Source of the DNA: Pseudobdellovibrionaceae bacterium
Lineage (GTDB): Bacteria > Bdellovibrionota > Bdellovibrionia > Bdellovibrionales > Bdellovibrionaceae
Reading direction: 5' to 3'
Length of the DNA stretch: 64,000 bases
NCBI GenBank assembly: GCA_947449255.1
Contig: CANFQX010000003.1
Coordinates: 1 to 64,000, forward strand
Part shown: positions 9,565 through 18,357 of the stretch, piece after piece
How positions within the stretch are numbered: the stretch's first letter is position 1
Layout: each line of letters begins with the position of its first letter
Program-made: the position numbers and the translations under genes
Notes under the pieces: model-generated
Seen by the model: the letters and a program-made list of their open reading frames with translations, nothing else
What the model was told of the DNA's origin: nothing
Databases searched by the model: none

Positions 9565-10089
9565 TTATTTATTAAGAGATTCGTGGCGACTGAGCCAATC
9601 AGAATAAATCCTATAATTTTCAGGACCTAAAATTCTGTTCATGCTTTCCTCGTACTCGGTATAGGCTTTTTCGCCTATTTCTTTGCCCTGAGGATCATTG
9701 GAATTGGCATTCAATAGATTATGTCCAAGTTGAACCTTTTCATTCAGATCACTTTTCGCAGATCTAACTTGGCCCACCACATTCAGCGAAAGCCCCAGTT
9801 GTTCGACCAGAAAGGACTCTGTTTCAGCATCGACAGCTTCGCTGCCCTCCAGAGGCAAGATGTCCAGTGGAGGAGGTGCTTGCTGCTGAAGTTCATGGGA
9901 CTGTTGGGGGCTTGGCGCCGAAGCGGGAGCACGAGTGGGGTGCACGGCGAGAGGCTCAATCTGTGCTGTGAGGGACTCTGTTTTAGGATTCGATTTGGGT
10001 TTGGCTTTAGATCTCATGGACTTTAAGATCAAGTGGCTTTCAAAGGCTACAAACAGCAGTACGATAAAGATAATGGAACTGTTTTTCAT
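9565..10089 (-). CDS. Membrane-anchored protein of unknown function
   Basis: A 174-residue protein with one N-terminal transmembrane segment (IIFIVLLFVAF), a Pro/Ala/Gln-rich linker (residues ~45-80) and a helical C-terminal domain of about 90 residues containing ILGPENYRIY. The ATG at 10089 is chosen over a TTG at 10122 because TTTAGGAATAATTTT lies just before it. The C-terminal part recalls small periplasmic helical domains of the Spy/LTXXQ type, but this is weak. It lies upstream of the methionine S-methyltransferase gene on the same strand, 43 bases away. Confidence 0.6.
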   Translation of the reverse strand: MKNSSIIFIVLLFVAFESHLILKSMRSKAKPKSNPKTESLTAQIEPLAVHPTRAPASAPSPQQSHELQQQAPPPLDILPLEGSEAVDAETESFLVEQLGLSLNVVGQVRSAKSDLNEKVQLGHNLLNANSNDPQGKEIGEKAYTEYEESMNRILGPENYRIYSDWLSRHESLNK

Positions 10090-10453
10090 AAAATTATTCC
10101 TAAAAAAAGTAATCTCACTCAATCTTTGGACATCTTTGAATCAGGATCGCTTATAAGACTCAGTTTTTTTCAAATTTTTGTGTCTCATTATTCAGCTTGG
10201 AATATGTCAAAAGGAAACACAAGGTTTATGCAAAATTTAAATATTCAAAAAGTTTTTATGTCAAACGGGGGTATATCTTATATTGGCCAATGGATTCGTG
10301 TACTTAGGTGTAAAGTTTTATAGCATCAAATCACATCATTTTTATTTGTGGGTATTTGAGTTTTTATTTTTTTGAAAAGGTTAGTCTGATTTCACGAACA
10401 AAATAATGAAAAGCAAACTTTAACAAAGTGAACTCTAACAAAAAGGCGGTTGT
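10090..10453 (+). other. Divergent intergenic region, AT-rich
   Basis: No gene is supported here. The region separates the divergent genes at 10089 and 10454 and should hold both promoters. It is AT-rich; I see no convincing repeat or operator. Confidence 0.4.
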
Positions 10454-10924
10454 ATGAAATCAGTACTTTCTAAAAATGTTTTGATGTTGTCAGTAGCGGC
10501 TTCGGTGTTATTTTCAGCAAAAGCGTTTGCGATATTTAAACTTGCGAATGGCAGCACGGGGATTTTGAATTGTGAGGCTCCAGGTGTCATTTGCAATCCT
10601 AATGACCCACTTCTCGATACTGGTGTAGCTCCCAAAGTGGCAGGGGCGTCCGCGACAATCAGTCAGAGTTCACAAATTAAACCTGTGATCAAGCTTGCAG
10701 TAAACATTCCAGGAATGAATCCGAACACGACTTACAGAATTAAGCTTCAGAATTGCACGATACCTGCTGTCACTTCTGACAGCCTTGGTGTCTTAAAGCT
10801 GGCCAGCACGCAGATTTCCTGCGGTAATGCAGTTGATGCTCAAAGCAGTTACCTTCAAGTTTACCTAGGAGCCTCTACTAAAGTTCTTCGCCGCTCTAAG
10901 GGTGCAAGCGGCTTTCCTTGGTAA
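10454..10924 (+). CDS. Small secreted protein of unknown function
   Basis: A 156-residue protein with a clear Sec signal peptide (cleavage near AFA-IFK at residue 24) and a beta-rich mature part with four to five Cys residues that could form disulfides (LNCEAPGVICN, LQNCTI, QISCGN). AGGCGG precedes the ATG. It ends with RSKGASGFPW. No family is recognised. A strong terminator follows, so it is a single-gene transcript. Confidence 0.65.
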   Translation: MKSVLSKNVLMLSVAASVLFSAKAFAIFKLANGSTGILNCEAPGVICNPNDPLLDTGVAPKVAGASATISQSSQIKPVIKLAVNIPGMNPNTTYRIKLQNCTIPAVTSDSLGVLKLASTQISCGNAVDAQSSYLQVYLGASTKVLRRSKGASGFPW

Positions 10925-10981
10925 TTCCTCAAATTTAGATGTTCAATGTTGAAGTGTTGCTTTGTTCAGAAAGTCTAAGAT

Positions 10982-11021
10982 AAAAAGTGCTATTCTAAAC
11001 AAAATAGACTAGCACTTTTTT
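10982..11021 (+). terminator. Rho-independent terminator
   Basis: Arms AAAAAGTGCTA and TAGCACTTTTT form an 11-bp perfect stem whose right arm runs into the T-tract; it ends the transcript of the secreted-protein gene. Confidence 0.8.
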
Positions 11022-11047
11022 ATTTGGCGGTTTGCAAAGAAAGGTGA

Positions 11048-11338
11048 ATGACTTCTTTGTCTTTTGCTGATCAACTCGCAGATCTTATGACGACAAATGA
11101 AGAAGTTTTACCTCCCATTGAAATTCCCTTAGACAACCTCAGCGAAGCCGCCATCGAAGGAATTATTGAATCCTTCATTTTACGAGAAGGTACGGATTAT
11201 GGTGCGGTCGAAATATCCCTGGAATCGAAAAAAACACAAATTCGCAAACAAATTGCCAGAAAAGAAATAAAAGTCTTCTTTGATCCCAATAGTGAGTCCG
11301 TGACGCTGATGACAGCTCAGCAAGCTCGAAAATTATAA
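11048..11338 (+). CDS. YheU family (UPF0270) protein
   Basis: A 96-residue protein whose C-terminal 70 residues match the YheU/UPF0270 family: IPLDNLSEAAIEGIIESF, the highly typical LREGTDYG, and a helix-strand end with VTLMTAQQARKL. E. coli YheU is about 72 residues and of unknown function; this copy carries about 25 extra N-terminal residues. GAAAGG precedes the ATG. Cytosolic. Nothing in the context suggests its role. Confidence 0.8.
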   Translation: MTSLSFADQLADLMTTNEEVLPPIEIPLDNLSEAAIEGIIESFILREGTDYGAVEISLESKKTQIRKQIARKEIKVFFDPNSESVTLMTAQQARKL

Positions 11339-11505
11339 AGGACTCTGTACCTTTAAATTTTTAGATCCAACTGTTTTAGAATTCTTAGAAACTATCGACA
11401 CAAAATTATTTGTCAATTTCAGCTGTGTAATATTCTGAAATTTTCATTTTGAATATGCAATCCTTGGCACTAAAAAAATATGGTAACAATTGAATAGGTC
11501 CCAAA

Positions 11506-13776
11506 ATGGGAATTAATATTTTTAAATATTTAAAATCTATTCCTGAGGACAGCATGGATCAGTTAAACCAAAAGCCCAACCCAAAGCCCATTCAAAATAA
11601 CCATTCAAGCCTTATTGAATACACTTGTCCGATGCATGCCCAAATTCGAATGCAGGGGCCCGGGGATTGTCCGATTTGTGGGATGGCTTTAGAGTCAGTC
11701 AGTCTGTCCTCTCAGGATTCATTGTCAGCGGATCAGGACACTGAGTTTCACGACATGTCCAAACGATTTTGGATGAGTGCCGCGTTCACTTTTCCTCTGC
11801 TTATGATAACAATGGGCGGCCAAAATTATTTCGATCACGAAAAATTTCAGAGCTTTTTTAACTGGGCAGAGCTGGTGCTGGCGACTCCGGTTGTTTTTTG
11901 GGGTGGATGGTCCTTTTTTTTAAGCTTTTCGAAATCGATACAGCAGAAAAAAATGAACATGTTCACTTTGATAGGTCTAGGTGTAGGGGTTGCCTATACT
12001 TATAGTCTTGCTGCGCTGATTTTTTCAAGGGGAAGAACGGACCTGTTCCAAGACCCAATGACAGGCGATGTGAGTTTATATTTTGAAGCGGCGTCAGTCA
12101 TCGTGACTCTGGTTTTGCTGGGTCAGATGTTGGAATTGAAAGCTCGAAGTCGAACCAAGAGTGCGATTACATCTATGCTTGGTCTGGCGCCGAAAACGGC
12201 GCGAAGGATAAAATCAGATGGAACAGAAGAAGACGTCCCTTTAGAAACCATTGCCATCAATGACCATCTGCGAGTTCGCCCGGGTGAAAAGATTCCCGTT
12301 GATGGTGTTGTGCTGTCAGGTCAAACATCAGTGGACGAGTCCATGGTGACTGGCGAAGCCATGCCTGTTGAAAAATCAGCGTGCTCTCAAGTTGTCGGTG
12401 GCACAATCAATGGAGTGGGTTCAATCATCCTTTGCGCAGAAAAAATTGGCAAAGACACCTTGCTTTCACAAATCATTGAAATGGTCACGGAAGCGCAAAG
12501 GAGTCGAGCTCCTATTCAAAATTTAGTCGATCAGGTTGCAGCTTATTTTGTTCCCGCGGTGATCTTTATTTCAGTTTTAACGGGTGTGGTGTGGATTGTT
12601 TTTGGACCGGAGCCAAAGCTGACCACAGCACTGGTGAACTCCGTGGCCGTTTTGATTATGGCCTGTCCCTGCGCCCTGGGATTGGCCACTCCAATGTCTA
12701 TCATGGTGGCCACGGGACTTGGTGCAAGTGTGGGGGTGTTGTTTAAAGATGCAGAAGCCATAGAGCTCATGAGGAAAATGGACACCCTTGTCCTCGATAA
12801 GACCGGAACACTCACCGTCGGTCAGCCCCGATTGGTGAGCTTTCAAATCTTTGGCAATAAATCTGAGAACAATCTCTTAGAGATTTCTGCGCTGGAATCG
12901 GACTCAGCAAAGTTGCTAGCGCTCGTTGCTGGTCTAGAGCAGGCCAGTGAACATCCTTTAGCAGCAGCTATTTTAGCCGCTGCTAAAGATAATAAAATCG
13001 TTTTGCCAACTGTGGAGAATTTTAAATCTCTGACAGGGAAGGGGATTGTGGGTCTTGTGCGCAACCAATCTGTTGCGGTCGGCAATGAGGCACTGATGCA
13101 ATTTCTTAATATAGAGTTGGCGGACAATTCGTACCTTCAACAAGTTTATAGGCTTAGAGAAGAGGGCCAAAGTATTCTGTTTTTTTCGGTGGATGAAGTG
13201 TTGAGCGGATTTCTAGGTTTTATCGATCCCCTAAAAAATTCAACAATTGCCGCCGTGGAAAAAATTCGCCAATTAAAAATTCAGGTTGTTATGGTGACTG
13301 GTGATCATTTAAAAACCGCTCAAACCGTGGCCAGCAAGGCTGGAATTGAGCAAGTTTTTGCGGAGGTGTTGCCACAGGATAAAGTCGATATCATCAAGAG
13401 ATTACAAAAACAGGGACACATCGTCGCCATGGCTGGTGATGGAATCAATGATGCCCCAGCGCTTGCTCAAGCCCATGTTGGAATTGCCATGGGTACTGGC
13501 ACCGATGTGGCGATGAAGAGTGCTGGAATCACTCTCATTCATGGGGACCTCACGGGAATTTTAAAGGCAAAAGATTTAAGTGAAAAAACTTTTAAAAACA
13601 TCAGACAAAATTTATTTTTTGCATTTTTCTATAATGTTCTTGGTATTCCTATCGCTGCGGGGGTTTTGTATCCCCATTTTGGAATTTTATTAAGCCCCAT
13701 GATCGCGGCGGCAGCCATGAGTTTAAGTTCGTTGTCAGTTATAGGAAATTCACTCAGACTCAAGGTTGAAAATTAA
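11506..13776 (+). CDS. copA: Cu+-exporting P1B-type ATPase with N-terminal heavy-metal-binding domain
   Basis: A 756-residue P1B ATPase. The N-terminus has no CxxC domain; instead it carries a short heavy-metal-binding motif, CPMH (residues 41-44) with CPICGM (55-60), as in SilP-type pumps. Then come eight membrane segments, the CPC ion-pathway motif (residues 387-389, in [12 protein letters not shown]), phosphorylation site DKTGT (Asp431), the nucleotide-binding EHPLAAAIL and the [10 protein letters not shown] hinge. It exports Cu+ (possibly Ag+) from cytosol to periplasm. An alternative start, ATG at 11554 behind GAGGA, would give 740 residues. It probably works with the multicopper oxidase at 1-4 kb. 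Confidence 0.93.
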   Translation: MGINIFKYLKSIPEDSMDQLNQKPNPKPIQNNHSSLIEYTCPMHAQIRMQGPGDCPICGMALESVSLSSQDSLSADQDTEFHDMSKRFWMSAAFTFPLLMITMGGQNYFDHEKFQSFFNWAELVLATPVVFWGGWSFFLSFSKSIQQKKMNMFTLIGLGVGVAYTYSLAALIFSRGRTDLFQDPMTGDVSLYFEAASVIVTLVLLGQMLELKARSRTKSAITSMLGLAPKTARRIKSDGTEEDVPLETIAINDHLRVRPGEKIPVDGVVLSGQTSVDESMVTGEAMPVEKSACSQVVGGTINGVGSIILCAEKIGKDTLLSQIIEMVTEAQRSRAPIQNLVDQVAAYFVPAVIFISVLTGVVWIVFGPEPKLTTALVNSVAVLIMACPCALGLATPMSIMVATGLGASVGVLFKDAEAIELMRKMDTLVLDKTGTLTVGQPRLVSFQIFGNKSENNLLEISALESDSAKLLALVAGLEQASEHPLAAAILAAAKDNKIVLPTVENFKSLTGKGIVGLVRNQSVAVGNEALMQFLNIELADNSYLQQVYRLREEGQSILFFSVDEVLSGFLGFIDPLKNSTIAAVEKIRQLKIQVVMVTGDHLKTAQTVASKAGIEQVFAEVLPQDKVDIIKRLQKQGHIVAMAGDGINDAPALAQAHVGIAMGTGTDVAMKSAGITLIHGDLTGILKAKDLSEKTFKNIRQNLFFAFFYNVLGIPIAAGVLYPHFGILLSPMIAAAAMSLSSLSVIGNSLRLKVEN

Positions 13777-13793
13777 CTGAAAGACGCCTAAAT

Positions 13794-14876
13794 TTAATGA
13801 CTCAAAGTCGATTCTTTTGCTCCAGCGGATTTGATAAATTTATCAAACAGATCTGTTGCCGATTTGATCATTGTGGGAGGGTGGAATCCGAAACTCAGCA
13901 GTGGCGTTTTTTCACCAGTGAAGAGACATCTCCCTTTTTCAAAAACAAGTCGATTGTTGCGATGAGTCTCTTGAATAAGATAAATAGGTTTTTTTAGAAC
14001 CTTTAAGGGTCCTGCCAGATACTTTTCTTTAACCAGAAAATACTCCACATCATTCATGTCAACTTCACCATAGATTTGGGCCTCGTAATAATTATGATCC
14101 CAAGAAAAGTTGGGCAGACTGTTTCTTTCAAAAGTGCCTCGAAACGTGAGTCCCGTTTGCGCATCATGGTCATAGGCTCGGCCGCGCCGATAGTTAATCA
14201 GACTGTCGCCAGAGGTCCACGTGGAGCGCTCTTTGACCGTGTTTTTTAGGACTGCACCAATATTGCCGTATTGAAGAGTAGGATCAAATTTTTTTTCATG
14301 AAGGTTGGCTGTTCCCAAGATATTTAAAAAAGCATATTTCGGTCGAAGTTGCGCTGTGGATTCAGATGTCCCTAGTTTAAGACCGGTGAAAGAGTCTTCG
14401 ATGCGCACTCTCATATCAGGATTGAAGGAACCCTTTGATTTTCCTGATTGATGCTGATTTAAAAAACCTTTTCGCAGGATGGAATCAAAGTTGTTATTCC
14501 AAAAAAACATAATAATTTCCGTCTCAGATTTGAGGTCTATGGGAACATAGCCGTTTTCGAGGGTAAAAATAGGGCCCGCTTCTTGTTCGTGCTGTGCAAT
14601 CCTTTTATTGATCGCAGTGGCGATGTCGTTCACGCTATAATTGTCGTAGATCTGCTGAGAGAGTTCCTCATTGTCAGCCAATTCCATGACACTTCGGACC
14701 AGTTCTGGATTGAGTGTTTGCGCATGAGTTTCTAAATTTTGAGAGGTAAGAAAAACCTTTGAGCAGGTGAGTGTATCGGCATGCACTGCTGGTGCAAAAT
14801 TTGCCACAGCAAAAAACAAGGGAATCAAGAACTTCAAGTATTTAAAAAAAAAGTGAGTTTGTTTATTTACAGCCAT
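13794..14876 (-). CDS. Secreted protein resembling DUF3626 (ADP-ribosyltransferase-like)
   Basis: A 360-residue protein with an N-terminal hydrophobic export signal (residues ~12-33, ending VHADT). The middle contains FDSILRKGFLNQHQSG, a long loop, RPKYAFLNI, and later YYEAQIYGEVDMNDVEYFLV. This order resembles the DUF3626 fold, which is related to mono-ADP-ribosyltransferases and keeps an EAQIhG-type segment. Whether it is an enzyme or effector is not shown. It is convergent with copA, with 17 bases between stop codons. Family assignment is tentative. Confidence 0.55.
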   Translation of the reverse strand: MAVNKQTHFFFKYLKFLIPLFFAVANFAPAVHADTLTCSKVFLTSQNLETHAQTLNPELVRSVMELADNEELSQQIYDNYSVNDIATAINKRIAQHEQEAGPIFTLENGYVPIDLKSETEIIMFFWNNNFDSILRKGFLNQHQSGKSKGSFNPDMRVRIEDSFTGLKLGTSESTAQLRPKYAFLNILGTANLHEKKFDPTLQYGNIGAVLKNTVKERSTWTSGDSLINYRRGRAYDHDAQTGLTFRGTFERNSLPNFSWDHNYYEAQIYGEVDMNDVEYFLVKEKYLAGPLKVLKKPIYLIQETHRNNRLVFEKGRCLFTGEKTPLLSFGFHPPTMIKSATDLFDKFIKSAGAKESTLSH

Positions 14877-15176
14877 TATGGGTAGTGGCTGCTAGAAATG
14901 TGCCACTTTATCTGTAAGTGATTAAGTGGTCTGTTTAATGAATTTAAAGGGTCTTTGCTATTATTTTACGCGATATTTTCTATGATTTTAAAGTGCCTCT
15001 TCTAGATTTTAAAAGGCCAACGGATTAAATACCCATTGATTTTAGGTTGGGTTATTAATTTAGAGCACAGGGCCCCAAGTCTCCTCGAAAACCCGGGAGG
15101 CCAAGCTGTCGAAGTTTTTATCACCTGTCTATTGTTTCTTGATAATTCAGATGAATAAATAACATATTTTGTAACA
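14877..15176. other. Intergenic region
   Basis: Three hundred bases upstream of the DUF3626-like gene and downstream of the HNH gene, both on the minus strand. It holds short GC-rich inverted pieces near 15080-15115 but no gene or clear terminator. Confidence 0.35.
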
Positions 15177-16544
15177 TCACAGGGCTTGAACCCCAGACTC
15201 TAAGTGATATTTATGGATATTGTGCTTTCTGCAAAGGGCCTGCAAGTTTGAGGACCTGTGTTGGCCTCCGGCCCATTGACTCGTCTTGTGGTCAACTTCT
15301 AACCCAAATTTCGACAGACATCTTTTTTGGGTCTGTGGATCTATGAACTGACAACATTCATCGCGGATTAAAATTGTCCTTCTCAGCAAAGGGGTTATCT
15401 TCTTGTAAATGCGACTTTGAATTGCCGCATCGGCAATTGGATTTGATTTTGAATTCAATTCTGTTTTTGGAGATATCTCTGTAGCCCTCGGTTTTGCAAT
15501 TGTTGGGTTTTGACTTTGAATTGGAATTCGACTTTGGGTTTGATTTTTGGTTTGAATTTGATTCTGATTCTGATTCTGATTCTGGCTTAAAGAAGGAGAA
15601 AGAGGGGCAGAAAAAAGAACAGCAGAAGAAGATGCAGCAGAAGAAGATGCAGCAGAAGAAGATGCAGCAGAAGAAGATGCAGAAGACAATGCCGAAGTCG
15701 ATGCCGAAGACGAAGACGAAGACGAAGAAGAATAAAAGTTAGTCTTTGAGGTTTTTTTTAGGTTTTTATTTGAGACCGATGATTTAGAACTAAAAGACTT
15801 TGACTCGCCCATTTTATTTTCTTGGGTAGCTGAAGTAAATTGAGTATTTATTGTTGCTTCGTCCTTGCCAGCAGCAAGAGTCTGCTTTTTTAAAGGAGCG
15901 ACTTTCTTTTTATTCAAATATTGATCGGCAAGGACCTCAAACAATGTGGCCCATGAATTATCACTATTAAATTTCTGCATTAATAGATGTGCTGCTAAAT
16001 TTTTACATTGATGAAGCTTTTCAGCCTGAACTTTATTTAGTGTTATTTCTATGCGAAGTGAGTGATCCTGCTGGACCTTTTGTTTTTCAAATTCTCGAAT
16101 TGGAATGTCCAAGACCACGGCTAATTCTTTTTGAGTTTCTTGGGTTGTTTTCCCACTGATCGCTTGCACAAGTTCAGTTTTGAGTGTGCAGGAAACTTTG
16201 TCTCCGCTGATTTTTTCTTTTTCTTTTAAGGCACGAGACAGCTCACAAATTTGAGATAAATTGAGGACTCCCTCTTGAATTTTTTCAGCTACAATTGGAA
16301 CATCACGCAGGAGTCGAGCCGCTTCAAGTCTTCGCATCGCTGCTGAAGTTGAGTAGCCTAGCTCTTTCACAAGGTACTCAAATACTGAAGGGTAAGCTCG
16401 AGCTAAATAGAGTTTTCTGATTTCTAGCTCTTTGATGTGCTCCAAGATGACATGCAATAATTTACGCTCTTTGATCGCAAGATCTTTTAAGCGCAATTCA
16501 AGTTCTTGATTTGTTAATTTTTTTAGGGAGCTGGCTTGAATCAT
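15177..16544 (-). CDS. HNH endonuclease with Ser-rich linker
   Basis: A 455-residue protein. Residues 1-210 form a helical domain (LKDLAIKERKLLHVILEHI) of the DUF222/13E12-like type. Residues ~250-370 are low complexity: a Ser/Ala run encoded by an exact 15-bp repeat, then a Gln/Asn run (QNQNQNQIQ). The C-terminus is an HNH nuclease with zinc-binding Cys pairs (CCQF, KRC), LEVDH (His419), and NLQALCRKHNIHK. This architecture occurs in several copies in Bdellovibrio-like genomes; its role (homing, recombination or defence) is unknown. The linker is prone to length change by slippage. Confidence 0.85.
   Translation of the reverse strand: MIQASSLKKLTNQELELRLKDLAIKERKLLHVILEHIKELEIRKLYLARAYPSVFEYLVKELGYSTSAAMRRLEAARLLRDVPIVAEKIQEGVLNLSQICELSRALKEKEKISGDKVSCTLKTELVQAISGKTTQETQKELAVVLDIPIREFEKQKVQQDHSLRIEITLNKVQAEKLHQCKNLAAHLLMQKFNSDNSWATLFEVLADQYLNKKKVAPLKKQTLAAGKDEATINTQFTSATQENKMGESKSFSSKSSVSNKNLKKTSKTNFYSSSSSSSSSASTSALSSASSSAASSSAASSSAASSSAVLFSAPLSPSLSQNQNQNQNQIQTKNQTQSRIPIQSQNPTIAKPRATEISPKTELNSKSNPIADAAIQSRIYKKITPLLRRTILIRDECCQFIDPQTQKRCLSKFGLEVDHKTSQWAGGQHRSSNLQALCRKHNIHKYHLESGVQAL
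15421..15437. repeat. 17-bp palindrome, copy A
   Basis: ATTGCCGCATCGGCAAT, a perfect inverted repeat of 7-bp arms around CAT, here within the HNH coding sequence. An identical copy lies at 17124-17140. Confidence 0.7.
15621..15680. repeat. 15-bp tandem repeat in the HNH gene linker
   Basis: Four exact copies of AGCAGAAGAAGATGC. On the coding (minus) strand each unit encodes five Ser/Ala residues, so copy-number change keeps the frame. Confidence 0.9.
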
Positions 16545-16821
16545 TGAGGGGCTGCCTTTCGCTGGTATTCAATGGTGGTTTAATTTCACTTATCTTGTAA
16601 CATGGGTTTTTTTCTGCGTGGTTTTTGGAAGTTAGTGATGTTGTGTTGGTTTCTTTTTATTCTCTTGGAAAGGACTGTGGAGAGGTGTTTCGGGGTGTTG
16701 TTGAACTTTTTAAATGTTTGTTGGTCGAAGGACTTATTGTTAGACCTTTAATTGATGCGAAAATGTCGTCAAGCATTATTTATTTTTTTGGGGTTTTTTT
16801 TGATGGTTTTTGGGGGAGGGG

Positions 16822-16889
16822 TTCTTTAGTTCTTTAGTTCTTTAGTTCTTTAGTTCTTTAGTTCTTTAGTTCTTTAGTTCTTTAGTTCT
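16822..16889. repeat. Octamer tandem repeat (TTCTTTAG)
   Basis: About 8.5 exact head-to-tail copies of the 8-bp unit TTCTTTAG. Not CRISPR, because there are no spacers. Likely a variable-number locus. Confidence 0.95.
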
Positions 16890-16936
16890 ATTTAACTAAA
16901 GTTTGCTTTTTGAATTGGGGATGGTGGAGTCTTTTA

Positions 16937-17018
16937 TGCAGCTGCCCTCGGGTGTTTTGATTATCTGGCCATCCTGTGCAGCCTTCCTCAAGCGCATCGT
17001 GCGCTTGAGGCCAAAGTT
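16937..17018. repeat. Dispersed hairpin repeat, copy 1
   Basis: An ~80-bp element starting near GCAGCTG and ending with CCAAAGTT. Its core at 16986-17010 is a perfect hairpin: arms CCTCAAGCGCA and TGCGCTTGAGG around TCG. Related copies lie at 32821-32900 and 39772-39850. Confidence 0.85.
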
Positions 17019-17123
17019 TATTTTTTGTAAGTTCTTTTATTGTTTGGTTGAACTCAATTTGACTTGTACTTAGTTTTATTTAAATTCAATGATATTTGTC
17101 TGGTCATCTTTTTTTTTGGTTTT

Positions 17124-17140
17124 ATTGCCGCATCGGCAAT
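17124..17140. repeat. 17-bp palindrome, copy B
   Basis: Same sequence as 15421-15437 (ATTGCCGCATCGGCAAT), here intergenic and preceded by a T-run. Confidence 0.7.
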
Positions 17141-17263
17141 GGAGTGATCGCAATCACAATCACAATTTCAACTTCAATTTCGAATTTGAATACCGTCAGA
17201 TTCGAAGAATTCGTTGACAGTTTTTATCCTATCTAAAACGCTCTCCACTCCTAAATTCAAATT

Positions 17264-18127
17264 CTATCCAAAACGAATGCTTCTCATTGAGATGGCTGCA
17301 TTCTGAAATCCTTCATAGACATATTCGATTGGGTCGCTTGGGCTTGAAGCACCCAGAATATAAAGCAAAGGGTAGTAGTGTTCCGGGGTTGGAATACTGA
17401 GCTGTCCTGCTTGAGATTTTGTGGCCTCAAAAACCACGGCGTTAAAATCTCGGGCATTTATTTTTTTTTTGATCCATTGATCAAACTCGGTGGCCCAAGG
17501 ATGTGGATTTGCGTTTTCATTCCAACTGATCATGCGAAGGTTGTGGACCACATTTCCGCTGCCTACAATCAGGATGCCCTGATCTCTGAGGTTGCTTAAT
17601 TGTTTTCCCAAGGCCCAATGAAATTCAATGGGCTTTGTCATATCTAGGCTCAGTTGAATGATGGGAATATCTGCCTTTGGGTACATATGTCTTAAGACAG
17701 ACCAGGTGCCATGGTCTAGGCCCCATTTTTCTTCATCAGAAAAAATTTTTGGCTGTGAAATTGTTGAGGCCACAAGCTCTGCCAGTTTCGGTGAGCCGGG
17801 GGCCGCATATTGAACATTGAACAGTTCCTGAGGGAAGCCATAAAAATCATGAATTGTTTTTGGGTTTTTCATGTGCGTGACCCAAGTTCCCGAGGTCATC
17901 CAGTGGGCCGAGATGCACAAAATAGCCTGTGGCCTTGGAAGCTCCTTGCCCAAGTTTGACAGTGAGCGAGTAAAGTCATTTTGCTCCAGAGCATTCATCG
18001 GGGATCCATGACCTAGAAACAAAGCTGGCATTCGAGGAGTTTGCATACTCTTTCTCCAAAATAGGGCTGCAAAAGAACTTGCAGCCAGTGTTGTGCCCAA
18101 TATTTTTATGACCTGACGTCGATTCAT
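17264..18127 (-). CDS. DODA-type extradiol ring-opening dioxygenase (YgiD-like)
   Basis: A 287-residue protein of the LigB/DODA superfamily. A Tat-like N-terminus (MNRRQVIKILG and a hydrophobic stretch to residue ~24) precedes the core of about 260 residues, the usual family length. Metal-ligand segments are present: FLGHGSPMNA, CISAHW, GLDHGTWSVL and PEHYYPLLY. E. coli YgiD is a 4,5-DOPA extradiol dioxygenase using zinc or iron, so cleavage of a catechol is expected. Export by Tat would be unusual for the family and is inferred only from the N-terminus. It diverges from a LysR regulator, which probably controls it. Confidence 0.85.
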   Translation of the reverse strand: MNRRQVIKILGTTLAASSFAALFWRKSMQTPRMPALFLGHGSPMNALEQNDFTRSLSNLGKELPRPQAILCISAHWMTSGTWVTHMKNPKTIHDFYGFPQELFNVQYAAPGSPKLAELVASTISQPKIFSDEEKWGLDHGTWSVLRHMYPKADIPIIQLSLDMTKPIEFHWALGKQLSNLRDQGILIVGSGNVVHNLRMISWNENANPHPWATEFDQWIKKKINARDFNAVVFEATKSQAGQLSIPTPEHYYPLLYILGASSPSDPIEYVYEGFQNAAISMRSIRFG

Positions 18128-18317
18128 ATTAGGATTATTTACTTATCTTTTGGTCTAAGGCTGAGTAAGAGTTTTCAGTGCTCAATATTTTCTTCAACAT
18201 AAAATTCTCCTTGAGATATCTTTTCTGATACCTTTGTTAGTTTATTGAATTTCATTTGTGGACAATCAAAGTATCGGGCATTTTTTGTTTGTTGAATAGA
18301 TCCATTATTTGAAATAC

Positions 18318-18339
18318 ATTGTTTCTATTAGGAAACAAT
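18318..18339. promoter_or_regulatory. Inverted repeat in front of the LysR gene, likely operator
   Basis: ATTGTTTC, six bases, GAAACAAT: a perfect 8-bp inverted repeat 18 bases before the LysR start and within the divergent region shared with the dioxygenase. Spacing fits a LysR-type T-N11-A box. Confidence 0.6.
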
Positions 18340-18357
18340 CGAAAAGCAGGAAAAATC

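Larger units (their letters stand above)
16545..17263. other. Gene-poor, T/G-rich intergenic region with repeats
   Basis: About 720 bases without a supported gene. The left half is strongly T/G-rich on the plus strand. It contains an octamer tandem repeat, one copy of the dispersed 80-bp hairpin repeat and one copy of the 17-bp palindrome, each listed separately. The short open frame at 16625-16837 has skewed composition and no ribosome-binding site. Confidence 0.6.

Noticed and set aside
15494-15742. Plus-strand frame rich in Lys and Gln inside the HNH gene
   Set aside because: It is the antisense of the Ser/Ala and Gln/Asn linker and arises from the tandem repeat.
16625-16837. Open frame in the T/G-rich intergenic stretch
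   Set aside because: Skewed composition, overlaps the octamer repeat, no ribosome-binding site and no family match.
16822-16889. Possible CRISPR array
   Set aside because: The octamers are head to tail with no spacers and no cas genes.
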